Shown in pieces: positions 11,235-22,252 of a stretch of DNA of 64,000 nt (its first letter is position 1; every line of letters starts with the position of its first letter). The notes under the pieces were generated by a model. That model made no database searches, had not been told where the DNA came from, and saw only the letters and a program-made list of their open reading frames with translations. Source of the DNA: Oscheius onirici (lineage: Eukaryota > Nematoda > Chromadorea > Rhabditida > Rhabditidae); contig OW051470.1 in the NCBI GenBank assembly GCA_932521025.1, forward strand, positions 6,062,501 through 6,126,500, given 5' to 3'. The translations under genes were made by a program, and so were the position numbers.

Positions 11235-14044
11235 TTATAGCCATCCGCGGCAATTGTCCTGGTTGCAACAACATTTGCCATATCCCTTCTTTGGGCGCTG
11301 ACCTCTTGGGTGATAATCGAACTGAAAATCAAATTTTTACAAACCCTGACAAGTTTCTTACGTTTAGATCTTCTCCAGCCAGTACGTCTCTCATGGCGAC
11401 AAAAATGGATCTCAGTTGAAGAGTCATGTCGAATCCCCGGACGAAGACCTGCAAACCAAAGAAAAGTATTGTTAATACGCGCGTTTGTAATGTAAGATCT
11501 TTTTTTAAACAAACATTTACATTCAGCAAAGATACACAGCTAAATTAGAATACTTCCATCACAGGTCGCCGCGCAATTCAAATGTTGGACAAAACAACTG
11601 GCGGAACGGTTTTGCGAAAACTAATCATTGCTTTTCTTCGCTCTCGGTCACTCAGGTTTTAGGGTAATCGTTAGAACTCAATACAGTCGTCAAAACGAGA
11701 CACAGCACGTTGAATAATATAAATATTATTAAAAAACGGCCCGAAACTAGAGGTGATTGGTGGTTTTAAATTTTTTTGCAGCCAGTTAGCCTAGGCCAGG
11801 CTGGCCTGTTGCCCTACTCGTATTGCTAAGAACGTGTTGCGCCAAGGAATTTCCGGTTTCCAAACTCAGTGAACGGCGTCATGGTCCCGATTTTTGTTTC
11901 GTGAAAAGGTCTCGAAAGGAAAGACTGGTCAAACTCACCGGAAGACTTATGAGGTTTGGTTTGCAAGAGTGACCGATGAACCTCGTTTCGTTTCCCATAT
12001 TGGTTGTGTCGACTACGTATTTAGAGTAACAACAGAGGAGATAGCTTGTAAACCGGTCCTTCGTTTCCTCCTCCGTGCAGACCTGGAAGAGTGAAAACCT
12101 TATTTTGCTTTAAAAATTCCAACCTCGCCAATGTATTCGCCGATTATCTGGCCCTTCTTGATGTCTCGGAGTGTACGGACCCCGTAATTGCCATATCTTC
12201 GATCACCGAACACCATCAGAGGAACTGTACGGGGATTCTGCAATTTTTAGAGTCACACCGCTTTTTGTGTTGGGCAGTAAACTGAAAGAAAGGCTCACAT
12301 CCTGAAGCCACGACTGACAATTTTTCCATCCTCCAGGGCAGACACAATTGTTGGGGCTGCAGACAAGAAGCGCATGGCTGAAAAATAAATAGATCACGTT
12401 TTGCCAATGGGAACCTCCGGCTAACGTCGGGGTTGTCTGGTAGAACGAGTTTCATCGGCGATCCTGCCTTCTGCTTCACAAGCACGTAGTTCGCGTACTT
12501 ACATACTCTGCATGCCTTTTTTAGATCACCGTAAATGCAGAGATGTGGTTTCGTTATTTTGAGTCCTTCCAGTTTGGCGGCCTCGTCGGTTAGAAAGTAC
12601 TGGGTTAGGTACTGCAAGATGGGCGTTTGATGAGGAAGGGATAAGAATCACCTTGAAGGCAGCAGGAGGATCTTGTCTGCGATACATCGACTCCACTGAA
12701 ACTAGAGATATTAAAGTTGAAAAAAGACTCACAATAGACAGGAGGGATACCCTTTACGGAGGTAGGATTCAGCGCCTGCAGCCAATCCAGTTCGACTCCT
12801 TTGATCTGCCAGTAGCCGAGAAGTTTCCACTGGAGCAAGTTGGTTTTAGGGTCCGATCGAATCTTCTCCCATTCTTGGTCACTGAGCGGTAAAATTTCGC
12901 TAACGTGCCTTCTTACGAAAGTTTGCGGCTTCTTCTGGGCATTGTACCTAATAGAAAATTGCAGTTTAATCGAAACAAAAGTAACCAGGGGTCATTTTTG
13001 ATATTTTCCATGATGGCCTTCAGTCCGTTCTCCTTTTCCTTCCAATCAGCAATAATTCTTTCACAGCCTTGGAGCGACTGCTTCGGCGTCCATTGCGATT
13101 CGGAACCGTTATATCCCTGCCAGGCAACCAAATACTAAAACGCTCATTAAACTGATATCGCAGTACATAACCTTGTTTCCGTTTTCTGCCAAGATGCGAC
13201 TGATGGCGTAGTGTCGGCCAGATGGACCGGGTTTCTTCTTGTACGTCGTGTTCTGAAATTTTAGGAAGATTCACTACATGAAGAGAAGGAACAGATAAAT
13301 GAAATTCGCCTGCAGTTAGAGCGACTGCAAGTGTCTGAGTGTCTACGTTACATCGACCTAGAAGAATACGTGGAGTTAGACGAAGATATAGCTACATCTG
13401 GAGAACTTTGAACAAGCGACTTTTTCCGAGCAATGAAATGTTCTAATTATCAACAATTTTATTATTCTTATTAGCGCTCGACTTCAGGAAAGCACAAATG
13501 TGGTCGAAGCCAACCTAAGCCGTAGCCCAATCCAGAATCTTCTGGAAGCTGCAATGTTCCGGACAAATGGACGTCGTTTAATTACCACTATTAGACACAC
13601 GAGCAAGGTACGAAGACTTTAAAGAAGTAAAATTTTAACAAACCTTCCTCGGAGCCGAGTCGAGAGAGCGACGAGTGTGTTTAATCTTCTTGGCATCAAT
13701 AGGAGCCTCATCGACGGCGTCCGGATCTGGCTTCTACAACGGCTCTAGGTTTTGGAACGAAAAGTCTATTAGCTTACCACCGTAAAGAAGAGGCTGGCAC
13801 CGCGACGCTTCACGGTTGTAGGAGCAGCACGAGAGAGCACTGGTTTGATGCTTTTTCCACGCGTCCGGAGATTCCATCTATTTTGGAGTTCGTTGTCGCT
13901 TGAAGGATCGTCTACTGTCTACAAGATGTGTCGTAGTGAAGAAAAAAACGAGACACAAACTTGGCGTTGTGGAAAAATCTGCCGCTCGAAGATGACGTCG
14001 TCATCTACCGGCTCCTCTTTAATTGGTGTCAATGGGGGTGGCAT
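11235..14044 (-). CDS. SUV39-type histone H3K9 methyltransferase (chromodomain, pre-SET, SET, post-SET)
   Basis: Probable heterochromatin enzyme that reads and writes H3K9 methylation. From ATG 14044 (MPPPLTPIKEEPVDDDV) three basic, disordered exons lead to a chromodomain at about 13,254-13,030: RHYAISRILAENGNK joined to YLVAWQGYNGSESQW. A linker follows, then pre-SET cysteines ending CSPNNCVCPGGWKNCQ. The SET core reads GNYGVRTLRDIKKGQIIGEY, RFIGHSCKPNLI and AGEDLNFDYHPRG, and the protein ends with the post-SET cluster GKCCCNQDNCRGWL and TAA. The usual NHSC of SET domains is GHSC here. The domain order matches SUV39H1/Su(var)3-9. A long intron (about 13,640-13,255) has open frames on the opposite strand, and the 11,530-11,930 intron is also unusually long. 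Confidence 0.85.
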
Positions 14045-14320
14045 ACACTACGGAGAACCTGCAAAACTTATTTCGAAAACAAGTTGGACAGTTCAAGACA
14101 AGGTGATATACGAATGTCTTCTTTTCTAAATAATCTTTCAGTTAGACTTTGCTCATTTTTCAGCAGTTTGGCTATTACACGTCCCGGTTATATACAGTGT
14201 TGTCAAACTATTTTGATTCCTAAAGTTGAATTGGTACCCTCTGCTATTCCCCCTTTGTACATTGTAACAATGTTTTGCCTATGGCAAAATGAATATTTTT
14301 TTTTGGCGACAAATGAAAGT

Positions 14321-14532
14321 TTATTTGTCTTCTTTAAAGCCAATACCCAGACGGCGTAGCTTCCGAGGAGAGTGGAGCCGATTGAAGCGGAGCCCTTGGC
14401 GGTGGTGACTTCGCCCTTCTTGTCCTTCGGAGGGGTTTCCATGGCCTTGTCTGCCTTTTTGGCATCAGCAGTAGCGTGGCCGGTGGCGAAGAGCATGGCG
14501 AAGCAGAAGAGCACGACGAGGAAGAGCTTCAT
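14321..14532 (-). CDS. Short secreted peptide precursor, 3' end uncertain
   Basis: ATG 14532 opens a clear signal peptide (MKLFLVVLFCFAMLFATGHA) followed by a small Lys-rich region (ADAKKADKAMETPPKDKKGE). A poly(A) signal on this strand at 14,320-14,325 means the long uninterrupted frame cannot be the mature end. A 50-nt intron beginning GTCACC after KKGE and ending GGAAG would join to LRRLGIGFKEDK and a TAA that overlaps the poly(A) signal, giving about 53 residues. Lysine pairs could be processing sites, so a neuropeptide-like or antimicrobial role is possible but not shown. No family recognised. Confidence 0.5.
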
Positions 14533-14545
14533 CTTGTCCTTGGTG

Positions 14546-15728
14546 GAGAGGCGACTTCTTCTGAAGGAGCGTCCTTGTGTAACTGATATTCTATCTATCC
14601 ATCTATTCTCGCTAATTTTACCGATAGAAAACCGCCCTTTACAATTGATATATGAAAACTTGGCTGAGTATCCTATCAGTTCGCCGAGTTCGGCACTTTA
14701 AAGGACTGCTCGTTGCAATCGGTCTCGACACGCTTTTGAAATCACGTTGAGACACGAGCGCGGGAGGACGAAATTTCGGCTCAATTCATATTGCCACCAA
14801 ATTTTATGAGCGCGAAATGAAAAAAAATTGAAATTTTGGCTTGAAAACTTCGAAAACCTTGGCGCAACGAGTTCTCAGCAACCAGGCTGTGTTTTTGATC
14901 CTGTTCGGTTCTTTTTGACGGCCGCATCGAGTTCTACAATAATTATTTTTTCTACAAAAATCACAGAATAAAATAGCTGGGAAAAACAATATTTTCTGTT
15001 TTTCACTGTGATTACATGAGCAAAGTTTAAATGCCACTATCCATTATTGTAGTTTCGCCTACGCTTTTTCCAATGGAACCACCCACAAGAAAAATGAGCG
15101 AGTAGTTTTCTCAGGAACGTTGCGCCAAGTTTTAACTGAAAATGGCTTGAACGGGTCCCGTCACGAAGTCGATTTGTCCAACGTTTCAAACGCGCGGCGA
15201 GCTGTGCTACGTTTCCATGTTATAAGGGTCTCGGGCGGAAACAAATGGGTTACGGTCGAGCTCTTTTTTTAACAAACCATATACAGGCGTATGGTTTCCA
15301 ACAAGAGCTACACTTTGAAATATGAAAACTTAGATGTACGTAAGATGAGCGTTTAAGTTAGCACAAACAACATAGAAGACAAAAAGAAATTGTGAAATAT
15401 TTCATGGATCTAAAAGTTCCCTACGGTTGAATCTGAGAAAAAAACTTTAGAGATAGAATCTCGTATAGAATCTGCATTAGAAAATTTTTTTCTAACGCTA
15501 TGAGAAAAATCACTAATCAAAAAAGAGCTGGAAAGCACGAAGCAAAATCGTTTTGCTTTGAGTTTTGCGAGAGCGATTGCTCGGATATGTAACATCGTGG
15601 CGGAACCCCACCGGTCATACTGTAGTTGTCTTTCAAAGTGTATTTCGTCTATGGGTAGGGGAGGGCATTTATCCCTCTTCACTTTCTCGGCGACTTTTGA
15701 TGAACAGTTAAAACATTCATGTTGACAG
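14546..15728. other. Non-coding stretch with a degenerate inverted repeat
   Basis: No credible coding exon. TTGGCGCAACG at 14,859-14,869 is matched in inverse orientation by CGTTGCGCCAA at 15,118-15,128, with further loose similarity outward; the same core recurs at 11,836-11,847 inside the methyltransferase gene. It could be an old MITE or shared E2F-like sites. Confidence 0.4.
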
Positions 15729-15736
15729 AACTGGAC

Positions 15737-16030
15737 TAGGCATGGCTCCGGGCCGGGCCCACCTCGGCCCGGTCCCCAGACTTAGCCGTGGGACCGGGAT
15801 CGGACCAAAAATGAAGATGGTCATATTATAGCGCATTTTAGCGCATTCTAGAACTAAATCAAAGAATATTGTTATATTTTGCTGAACTTTTTTTTCCTAA
15901 AAATGACGAAAAAATGCAGGTTTTGGCCAAAAAACACCCCTTTTTCCAAAATTTCCCCGCGGGCCGGGCTTTTCAGGTCCGGGCCGGGCCTCAACTTTCA
16001 GGCCCATGCCCGGCCCGTCAGCCTTGTCTA
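15737..16030. mobile_element. 294-bp hAT-like MITE with 8-bp target duplication
   Basis: The element begins TAGGCATGGCTCCGGGCCGG and its other end, reversed, reads TAGACAAGGCTGACGGGCCG. Both termini are GC-rich (repeated GGGCCGGGC) around an AT-rich core. Perfect 8-bp direct repeats AACTGGAC flank it (15,729-15,736 and 16,031-16,038). An 8-bp duplication with TAG/CTA-type ends fits the hAT superfamily. No coding capacity. Confidence 0.87.
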
Positions 16031-16038
16031 AACTGGAC

Positions 16039-19000
16039 ATGGTCAAGTTCCAGAGCCAGCGAATTCTATACAGTCAAGTATCAATCTGTGATAAAAACGA
16101 GCTTTGTGCATGTTTTTTTTAATATTTCTCCAGACTGTATTTCTCTATCAACACGACAGACACTGAGCAAGGTTCTTTCCTCATGTGACCACCCTCTCCA
16201 AAACTGGACCTTTTCTATTTTTCATGGCTACTTTACCCGCCATCCTCCTCTCGGCTGCTCTTTTGTCTGCACTGAATAATCCATTGCTCTTCATCAAATT
16301 TAGCCACAATCGAGAGAGGAAATGCGTCCGAAAAGTGGGAGAAAGACATAATCAAATACTCTCGCGTCCTCTATTCAAGACATCCTTCCTGATTCTCTGC
16401 AGACCCAAGACTATCAAAGTCATTTTTATTATGTCGGACTCATCATTCGTTCACATTTCCTGGATCCTCTCTAAAGACTTGTGACGTCTTTCCTGTCCCA
16501 CTTCCCGATTCACAACTCTTTTAGTTCATTCTGTACTAGACGATCGAAGAATCTGATCTCTGTTTACTCGAGAAATTCCCATCCTCATGACCCGAGGTGT
16601 CGCCTTCATCCATCAAGTGCATCAAAAGACGGCTGTCCCGAATCTTGACAACAGCTGCGGTTTGCCAGGAAGGGCAGGTAAAGGGACATAATTGGACTTC
16701 CGGCCAAAATTCTGTTCCAAGAGAGAGAAAGAACCTTTTGATTAGTGCTCTCTCGCCGTCTCTTTCAATCCCCGCTGCTTCTTGCATTCTTCTGAATTAT
16801 TCAAAAAGAATTCTCTTCCACTGTTCACGTCAACAGTAAGCTTATCTCGGTAGGGGAACAAACGATCATCAAGCTGCTTTTCTGTGAAACTCGAGACTCT
16901 CTATGCTCGATTCCGGGCGTCTCCTTCCTTCTTCGAAAACGACTAGTCTTTTTTCTGTGAAGGGTTGAGCAGTTTTGCTTCCAGTTGCTTCGTCTCTCTA
17001 CCTAATGGTTCACATTTAAATCCTTTCCTTTGTTTGCATTTTCGTTTCTTTGACTGGTTCCGTGTCGTCACCTCAGTTTTAACTAGGAACTCTTCCCTCG
17101 GCACCTGTTCCTCCTCTGTTGAATGGTAGCCGCCTATAAACCAGTCTGAACAAACGTTCTCAGACTGCTCGTCTTCAGGACTGGGCGTGAAAAATGACCA
17201 TGTAGATGTCTTTTATGCTGACAGCTGCTTGTGGGGCCCCGTCCATCCATCCTCTGTTACAATTCGTGGCGACGAGGAAAGGCGTGGCTCCAGGGGCAGA
17301 AATGCGACACCGAACCAACTTCTCTCTCTCCCTTCAAGTTATTTTAAGAAGTCGGTCTTTCGTCTAAAACCGTTTTCATCGCTCTCCGTCTCGTCGAGCA
17401 TAAATTGAGGATGCAGCCAAGGCGGAAGGACGTGTTCCGTCAAATAAAAGGCATTATTACAATCTTTACGATTTGCATGAGGTGGCCGGGAGGAACACTT
17501 AGGTCCTTTTCCTCTTTGAACCTCTTTGATGGAGGAGCGATGATCAAGGAGATTCTTCAAGACGCCAAATCGCGTGTCTTGCTTTCAGTTGTTTTGCCTC
17601 TCTACCGACCTTTTTCCTCACTAGTATCTTCATGCTTTCTCAATACTTTCTTGAAAAACATTTCTAGTCCAAATGTATCCTTAATCTACAAAACTTTGCT
17701 CGAACAGGAAATCTCTCTATGCGAGAGATATCTTTGAGACTTTTGGTGCAACGTACTTTCAGGACGAGAGCAAGAGAATTCTCTTCTTTTGCAGAGTTTA
17801 CAATCTGTCATACTAGTTGCATTCTTTCTTCCCGACACAGCAATCTCATCCCGTAACCCCCAGAAGATCTACCCAAACTGGAGCAAAATCCTTGAAACAA
17901 TTCAATTTTCTAACTATCTCCTTTTGTTAAAAAATTGCTTTTACAAAACAAAATAACAATTTTAGCGGATCTTCACAAAGATTCCCTCGTTGTTGCCAAT
18001 TAGGGCTTCAGACAGCCAAACAAACACACAGAGAGTGCAAATATAAGAATCTTCCCTGTGAACAGTACCTACTCCAGAAAAAAAAAACTTTGAAAAAGAC
18101 AAATATTGGAACATGTGACCTTTTCTCCTTCAAACCGGTAGAAGCCACTCGTTCAAGTGCCGTGCTCTGTCTATCCACTTCCTGATCTAGCCTTGTCTTT
18201 TGCCCTTTGAACATGTTACCTCTTACAAGACTTTCCAAAACAATTCTCTTTCTATCATCTCTAGATTCCTTCTTTCTTGCTCCCTAACAAAAGAGAAGAT
18301 ATCAACTACTCTGCTGTTGGACAAGTGGCCCAAATCCAATCAGAGCACACACCCAGGGTCCTTCGAAAATAGGTCATCAGGACGAGAGCCTCGAGCCATT
18401 ACGTCGACACACGCGTCCCCGGGACGCTTCTCGCGCAAAGATAGAAAGAGCCGTGGGGACACCTGGATGAATTATGTACCATTACATATCACGACAACAT
18501 CGATTCTTTTCGACGAAGAACCAATTTGAGCGTGTGTGAATCCCTTCCTGATTTCATTATCATAGTCAGTTGGCACACGTGACGCTTGTTTTTGGTCTCT
18601 CATCTTTGCAAGGAGGATTCTCGGATGATCCTCCTTGAATGCGCGAACCCTTCTTGACTGTTAATTAACACGGCATCTGTTCCTCTTTCTCTTCAAAATC
18701 AAGTTCTCTTTCTGGATGAACCTTGTTGGCTGTCATAATTTTTGACGGAATCCTCTGCCCGTCGAAAAACTATATTTTCGGCTTTCTCGCGCAAAAGGAT
18801 TACTTTGTGCCTACATCAAACACCGCCCTCCTCTCCATTATACTCTCTTCTTCTCTTTCATTTCAAAGAGTGTAGAGGTCGGCAGTTGCTCGGACTTGTT
18901 TTGACCGATCCTCAAGTGGCTTCGTTCTCTTCTTCCCAATCTTTGGAACTGAATTTGCACACGGATTGGATTCTGCTGGAGAGATAGAGTCTCTCGTGGT

Positions 19001-22000
19001 CAGAGTATTCTCTGTGCTTCGAAACACTCGATGACGTCTCGAGAGTCGTCGTACAGCTTTTGAAGTCCTCCCAATCTCAATATTCCAAATGAGGAGACTT
19101 GCTGTTTGTTTTTGAGTACGTCCGCCTAGCAAAACTAGCCTTATGAGCGTTTTTGGCGGCTCGTATAGGCGGAATCTTCTGCTTTATTCAGATCTCAATA
19201 TTCTTTTGTAACCCAAGTCTTTGTTTTTCGCAGAGTCTGTCTAAATTTAATTTCCTTTCTTCTTGACTATGTTGTCTTTCTACCTGAACCTTTGAGCCTT
19301 GTAATTTGGTCGATACCCAATCTTGGACCCAGCCAGGCTGATCTGGAATGCAAATTACGGGTTTCTTCCATTCTGTCCGGCCATTTCTTGTTCGAGAGCA
19401 AAAGGCTCTGAACCAGAAAGAGTCACAAACAAGTCACATGATCTCGAGCTCGTCGGAACATGCAGAAAGTCCTAGTGCAAAGAGGCGTGGGAGTACGGGA
19501 GTTGTTTTAAAGGGGGAGTGATGGGCCGACGACGATGCTTTAATTATGCGGACCTGCTCTCGTGAGCAGAACGAGAGGACCTGAGAGTAGAGACACGGGC
19601 AGATTTCATTGAATATGATAGCGACGGGCAAACAGCCAACCAGCCAGCTTGTTCTCTCTTTCAGTCCTTTAACTATTCCTGTCCTTGACATCTTTTTGAT
19701 TAGCAAGAATCCGTCTTCCCCGTTTCTAATCGAGGTCCAAATATAGCCACGTCTTCTCCCAGTTAGCATATTAATAGCCTCTCCCTTGCAGTAGTTAATC
19801 TTCATGCCTTCTTTTGAAGATTGTCTTTGATCTACTTTTGTAACTATTTCCAATGAATCCAAAGAAAGTAAATGGTCGCGGACTTCCAATATCTATCCTT
19901 CAGTCGCTGACACTTTTTCGGAACGACTGGAACTGCGTTCTTTTGAGCTATCAATGGCTCTTATCCTTTTACTTGTCGTATCTAGTCGAATTCAACTTCT
20001 GCTAGGCTTGTCATCATGTGACCTGTGTTGCACACGTCTAGCTAGTTGTATAGGTAGGAAACCCGATATTTAGAAAGTAAACTTCTTTTTAAACAGTTCG
20101 CATTCACAAGAGTATGAGGCTAGGATTTCTGTAACCAATAGTTTTGCTGTAGACCAGACTCATGCGAAGAGCAGCTCGTAGCCTTCTAAGCATCCGGTTT
20201 TGTGTTTCTCTTTTCTTCTGAAATTCTAGCCTCCTGCTCTTTATCCATTCTCCAGAACCCATTTCAACTGACCAGCTTCTATCAAAAAACGTCCAAAATA
20301 TCTCTTCTAAAAAAGGTTAATCCATGATGCGTGTATCCCCTTAGGTGATCGTTGAAGTTTCACGCCTAACCTGACCCTTTTGTCGTTTGATTAGATTGAA
20401 TCTCGTGTTCAACTGCTCCTCCAATTCCATTACATTCGATCCGTAGTTTCTCATCTTCTCTCCTCCCTCGCTTTTCTTCCTCTTTCAGAACTCGAAATAG
20501 AGCAATTATTGTACGTCTCACGTTGCGACTGCAGAGATTCAGCGAACAGCCTTATTAGAACTTCCCTCCAATTTTCACAGTTGGATCTTCTGGTCTCTGA
20601 CACCCATCGTCATTCCGGAAAGGCCGAACTGAACCGTGCAAAATTTGGCGAAAACATGACGCCCAGTTTTGATCCCTATCCTACCTCTTATTGAGCATTA
20701 CCACCAATGTTTCCCTCAACATTTTGGATCCAAAGTACAACATTTATTTACTCATCTCTTAACTTTGAGTCAAGCTGAACCACTCCTTTATTTCATTATG
20801 TTGATTGTAAGATCCAAAACCAGATGTCCTCTTTTTGTAATGTTCTGTATCGCCTCCCACTACTCTCTATCCTCAGTACGAAACATTTTCCTCCAAAAGT
20901 TCACTCTCCTAATGTTAGAACAGATTCTGCTCCATGTCGTCATCCTCGTGTTCCTCCATATCACCTGCCTCACAAAGTGGCCTTGTTTTGCTCTCATCTT
21001 AGCTCTGCAAGCACACTAAGTGTATTAATACGAGTCGTATAATCTGGGAAGGAAGCTCGTCATTTAGCTTCTTTAATAATTCCCTTCTCCCTCGTAGGCA
21101 GGCATATGCTGTTTAATCTTTCGCCTCATATGAACACAACAAATGTTAAAGTCATAATTCAATTCGCTTCGATTATTCGAAGCCCATTTACGACCACCTC
21201 ACCTCTTATTTTCCTCTATCAGTCCTTTTTTGCCACCTACTTCGGTTCTTATCTCCTCTTTTCTCCAGATATTTTTGCCCATTTTTCTTTCCCTGACAGT
21301 ATGGAAGCACTACTGAACGATTATTCATTTTCTTCTCCAACTAAACAACAGAACTTGGAAAATTCTGATTTCTGTGATAACAATGTTTACTTGACAAGAC
21401 TGTTCAGCCTTAGAGCTTACAAAATAAAAGTAATTGGCCCAATCTGCGCTCACTCTTTCAACCATCTGAAAAAGCCTCACCGAGCAGTCCATGTTTTCAT
21501 CTTAATTAAAGGCTTGATTGCAGAGGAAGAGAGGCTACCATCCTTCAAAACTAGAGACCGAAAGTTTCTTGACCACTTACAATTAGAGCGTGAGTGGGTC
21601 AGAGTTCTCTACCGGAAACCTGTGTCGGTGGGTGTGTAATCTCTCGACCGATTCAAAACATCCTCTTTTATCAGTTGAGAACTTATAAAAAAGGTCTCCT
21701 TTTCCGGAAATGAACAAGCTTGCGGATGCTCTCCCGCCCATTCAACTCGCCCCGCCTACTCTCCATGTTCCCATTTCGGGGTTCCTTCTACACCCTCAAA
21801 TTTTCCTTCTTTCGTACTCTTTTGTTCGTCTTTCAATCCCTGATCCCAGTCATTTTTCTGGAAACTTAGTTCCTTCCTCCAATCCCTTGTCAATTGGGAC
21901 TACGAGTCAGTCTTTGTGCTAAGCGTTTAGTCTTGATCTCTGTTCAGAAATGTCTCCAAGTTGCCTTCTTCTTATAAACAAAGACTCCCGTCTTGGTCAT

Positions 22001-22252
22001 TTCCCAGTTCTCTCGCAGCTGCTCAATCAAGCCGAGTTCATTTATCAAAAATACAGATGAAGGCATAGGTCGCTCTCAAATTCGCTAGAAAGACCAAAAA
22101 GATACTACAATTAATTAGACCTGTCTGGTGCACCCTCGCCACTTTATTCCTCTAAATTGCGTAATGGCCGGCAGTTTCCGTTAGAGACATTTAAGTACTC
22201 TCTGCTAGTCACTATTTCTTCCAAAAATGAGTCTTTAGATGATCCACATGAC
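16039..22252. other. 6.2-kb pyrimidine-rich intergenic region upstream of the serotonin receptor
   Basis: The plus strand is rich in TCTC/TTC runs and all frames are broken; the few open frames lack splice partners or recognisable protein. No tRNA-like B box was found by eye. It probably holds promoter, enhancer and 5' untranslated sequence of the receptor gene that follows, a common layout for neuronal receptor genes. Confidence 0.4.

Noticed and set aside
20669..21019. Hydrophobic plus-strand frame as a membrane protein
   Set aside because: Pyrimidine-rich DNA yields Leu/Phe/Ser-rich frames by chance; no splice partners, Kozak context or recognisable family.
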